Part shown: one piece after another, positions 14,617 through 16,713 of the stretch
How positions within the stretch are numbered: position 1 is the first letter of the stretch
Layout of the letters: every line of letters starts with the position of its first letter
From: JAZDKP01 sp043802925
GTDB lineage: Bacteria; Fibrobacterota; OXYB2-FULL-49-7; JAEUSG01
Reading direction: 5' to 3'
Assembly: GCA_043802925.1 (NCBI GenBank)
Contig: JAZDKP010000252.1
Location: 1 to 16,713, forward strand
Length of the DNA stretch: 16,713 nt
Notes under the pieces: model-generated
What the model was told of the DNA's origin: nothing
Databases searched by the model: none
What the model saw: only the letters and a program-made list of their open reading frames with translations
Program-made: the position numbers and the translations under genes

Positions 14617-16590
14617 TTACCGGTTCGAACCTTTGACCCTTTCAAGCGCGCGGATAATTTCCGCGAGATTGGCCGCCTGGCCCATGGTGCCTTTGGCGAT
14701 ATGCGGCGGATTTGGGGTGTGCATTTCGGACACCTGAAAAACGCCGTAATAGGAAAGATGGTTTTCGAGAATTTCGCTGAACGAGGAGGCCAGGCGCTTC
14801 TGGACCGCCTTTTTGTCGGACACTTTGAGGAGCGCATCCGTATAGATGCCGATGAGCCAGGGCCAGACCATCCCCTGGTGAGCGGCACGGTCGCGGTTGC
14901 TCTGGTGGCCGGCATATTCGGACATGTAGTCGATATCGCGGGGCGAAAGCGTACGGAGACCGAACGGTGTGACGAGGTGCTCTTCGACCGCTGCCAGTAC
15001 CATTTTAATCTGGTCGGCCGTCAGCGTAACATAGGGCAGCCCGGCTGCAAAGAGCTGGTTGGGCCGGATTGCGGTGTCCCGGTTTCCGCTGCCCAGATAC
15101 CGGTCTGCGAGGCAGTGTTCCGCGCTGTTCCAGAAGGCGTCCGTGAAACTGGCGGCGTATGATTTTGCCGCGGCCTCGATTCTCAAAAGGAAGGCTTTGT
15201 CGAGACGGGCGCCGAACTGTTCGGCAAGGAAGCGGAGCGCGTTGTACCAGAGGGCGTTGATTTCAACGGCCGCCCCGTTCCGCGGCGTAACAGGGCGGTC
15301 ATAGGCCACGGAATCCATCCAGGTGAGCCGGGTGGACGCATCGCCCGCGTACAGGAGCCCGTCGGCGCGGACCCCGGCATGGGGCACTTTGCCGTCGAGG
15401 AATGCGGTGAGGATGGCGACCAGTGTCTTGAGGAGATCCTTTTCGACCCCTTTTTTATCGCCGGACAGGGCAAGGTACTGTTGTACCGCGCGGATATAAA
15501 GGAGCGGTATGTCGACGGGGCCGTACTGGAAGGGCCGGCCCGCTTCGTCGATGATGACCGGCATCAGGCCGCCTTTTTCGAGCTTGGCGAATCGCTTTAA
15601 AATGGCGAAGGCCGTGGCGTTGTCGTTGCGACAGAGGGTGAGGCCGGCGAGTGCGGTGAACGTGTCGCGTCCGTGCTCGCGGAACCAGTGGTAACCGGCG
15701 ATGACGCCGGGCTGACCCGACGGGGTCTGGTAGAGGTAGTGCGCGGCGCTTGTTTTCAGCGTGCGCAGGGGTTCTGTCTCCTTGATAAAAGGCTTTGCGG
15801 CCTTGGAACAGGCCAGGACAGCCGCTTTCCATTCCTTTTCAAGCGTACCCGTTGCCTTGGCCGTGGAGGCGCGGAAGATGACAGAATCCCCTTTTTTCAA
15901 GCGCACCTCGAAAATGCCCGGCGCAAACAAATCTTCCTGATAGGGGTAACCGCGGTTTCGTTCCTTGAGATATTCGAAACTCTTCCACCAGGTGGGAGAC
16001 GGATAGAAATGCGAGAGGACGGAAGTATGCATGAAAAGCGGGGGCATTTCGGCATACGGCTCAACTTTGATTCCCTGCTTATCGACAAACGCGCGCGGAC
16101 GGATATGCATGTTTTCATGGCTCAGGCCGTGGATTTCGCGGTAGGCGAGAAGGGGGGTCAGCTTAAGCACCACCGGCTTTTGGGAGGCGGCAAGGTCATA
16201 ACGGACCAGTACGGTTTCGCCGCCCTCGGGCATGAGCACGCTTTTAACCAGCTTCATGTCGCCGATTTTATACGTGGTCACGGGAAAATCTTTTACCGCG
16301 ATGTTGTCGACGAACTGGTGCCCGGTCGGATAAAAGACGCCCGGATATTTATTGGTTGAGAGGTTAAAGTCTTTTTTATCGATTTCGACCATGGCCTCGA
16401 GCTTGGAAAGAAGATTGAACATTTTGCCCTGCCGTGCCAGGGGGAGCACGAGGAGGCCGTGGTACTTGCGGGTATGGCAATCCAGCAATGTGCTGGAAGC
16501 GTAACCGCCTTTTCCATTTGTAACGAGATATTCTTTCTTCAACGTATATTCGAGATTCAGGACTTCGTTGCGATCAAGTTTCAGCTCCAT
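14617..16590 (-). CDS. Glycogen debranching enzyme, amylo-alpha-1,6-glucosidase type (GH133-like)
   Basis: 657 residues, typical for bacterial/archaeal single-function debranching enzymes. The N-terminal beta domain carries YLVTNGKGGYASST at 21-34 and TRKYHGLLV at 40-48. The C-terminal (alpha/alpha)6 domain carries GYHWFREHGRDTFTALAG at 299-316, LTWMDSVAYDRPVTPR at 422-437, AVEINALWYNAL at 441-452, RPNQ at 509-512 and HQGMVWPWLIG at 571-581, the recognised debranching signatures with the conserved Asp/Glu residues present. The reaction is hydrolysis of alpha-1,6 branch stubs; unlike the eukaryotic enzyme no GH13 transferase half is present. GGAG lies 5 nt before the ATG. It is the first gene of the minus-strand run and is separated from the GT4 gene by 16 nt. 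Its products would feed the phosphorylase domain downstream. Confidence 0.92.
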   Translation of the reverse strand: MELKLDRNEVLNLEYTLKKEYLVTNGKGGYASSTLLDCHTRKYHGLLVLPLARQGKMFNLLSKLEAMVEIDKKDFNLSTNKYPGVFYPTGHQFVDNIAVKDFPVTTYKIGDMKLVKSVLMPEGGETVLVRYDLAASQKPVVLKLTPLLAYREIHGLSHENMHIRPRAFVDKQGIKVEPYAEMPPLFMHTSVLSHFYPSPTWWKSFEYLKERNRGYPYQEDLFAPGIFEVRLKKGDSVIFRASTAKATGTLEKEWKAAVLACSKAAKPFIKETEPLRTLKTSAAHYLYQTPSGQPGVIAGYHWFREHGRDTFTALAGLTLCRNDNATAFAILKRFAKLEKGGLMPVIIDEAGRPFQYGPVDIPLLYIRAVQQYLALSGDKKGVEKDLLKTLVAILTAFLDGKVPHAGVRADGLLYAGDASTRLTWMDSVAYDRPVTPRNGAAVEINALWYNALRFLAEQFGARLDKAFLLRIEAAAKSYAASFTDAFWNSAEHCLADRYLGSGNRDTAIRPNQLFAAGLPYVTLTADQIKMVLAAVEEHLVTPFGLRTLSPRDIDYMSEYAGHQSNRDRAAHQGMVWPWLIGIYTDALLKVSDKKAVQKRLASSFSEILENHLSYYGVFQVSEMHTPNPPHIAKGTMGQAANLAEIIRALERVKGSNR

Positions 16591-16634
16591 AAGCGCTCCA
16601 TCGAAATAAATCCAGATTTTGTTTGAAAGTACTT

Positions 16635-16664
16635 ATTATATATTATAGTAGAATCAAAAAGCAA
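16635..16664 (-). promoter_or_regulatory. Probable sigma-70 promoter of the glucan operon
   Basis: On the minus strand, TTGCTT (complement of 16659-16664) and TATAAT (complement of 16635-16640) are 18 bases apart in the only AT-rich stretch of this end. A second TATAAT (complement of 16642-16647) overlaps the spacer. Predicted start is near 16628, with a leader of about 38 nt. The 8 bp palindrome AAGTACTT (16627-16634) sits on the start site and could bind a regulator. All five downstream genes lack room for another clear promoter. Confidence 0.5.
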
Positions 16665-16713
16665 TCGATTTAACGAGTAACTTAAAGGGGTTAAGGGGCT
16701 GCAGAAAATGCAC

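Noticed and set aside
14601..14915. N-terminal extension of the GT4 frame
   Set aside because: The extra ~105 residues are Arg/Ser/Pro-rich mirror sequence overlapping the debranching gene; the family start MKVLMFGWEFPPF with GGAG upstream is at 14600.
1..16713. Search for tRNA/rRNA genes, CRISPR arrays, insertion sequences and phage genes
   Set aside because: No cloverleaf-like segments, spaced repeats, transposase or integrase motifs, or terminal inverted repeats were recognised by eye on either strand.

Overview
The window looks like a chromosomal segment of a flagellated Gram-negative bacterium. Evidence is a flagellin gene behind a consensus sigma-28 promoter, an outer-membrane beta-barrel candidate, a solute-binding lipoprotein and a membrane phosphoglycosyl transferase. 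Coding DNA is G/C-rich, especially at third codon positions. A eukaryote-like (GT3) glycogen synthase in place of the GlgC/GlgA route argues against a typical proteobacterium or firmicute. I cannot name the phylum. There are no RNA genes, transposons, CRISPR arrays or phage genes. Genes are tightly packed: the only gaps over 100 bases are 5896-6128 (flagellin promoter and leader) and 16591-16713 (promoter of the glucan operon).

Layout. (1) 1-2368, plus strand: the 3' end of a cyclic-nucleotide-binding domain protein, a family 1 type solute-binding lipoprotein and a small secreted probable beta-barrel protein, overlapping by 41 and 4 nt, so one translationally coupled operon. (2) 2365-3384, minus strand: a PF14907-type nucleotidyltransferase, divergent from (3) 3454-5895, plus strand: a fusion of a PglC-type phosphoglycosyl transferase with a complete WbpM/PglF-type membrane nucleotide-sugar 4,6-dehydratase. 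(4) 5906-6983, plus strand: a perfect sigma-28 promoter, a ~190 nt leader with several hairpins including two mutually exclusive ones, and a short divergent flagellin. (5) 16590-6980, minus strand: a five-gene run of debranching enzyme, GT4 glycosyltransferase, GH57 amylase, a 1420-residue fusion of GT3 glycogen synthase with GT35 glucan phosphorylase, and a pirin.

How they work together. The minus-strand run is a compact storage-polysaccharide operon: the GT3 domain elongates alpha-glucan (by family, from UDP-glucose), the GT35 domain releases glucose-1-phosphate, the debranching enzyme removes branches, and GH57 and GT4 process or build glucan. No GlgC, GlgA (GT5) or GH13 branching enzyme is present here. 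The phosphoglycosyl transferase/dehydratase fusion should make a modified UDP-sugar and load the sugar phosphate onto a lipid carrier for a surface glycan. Its stop codon is only 10 nt before the flagellin promoter, so a link to flagellar or surface glycosylation is possible but unproven.

The most distinctive items are the two multidomain fusions, which join successive or opposing steps of a pathway in one chain, and the flagellin leader RNA, whose one segment can pair with either of two GGGAATGA copies.
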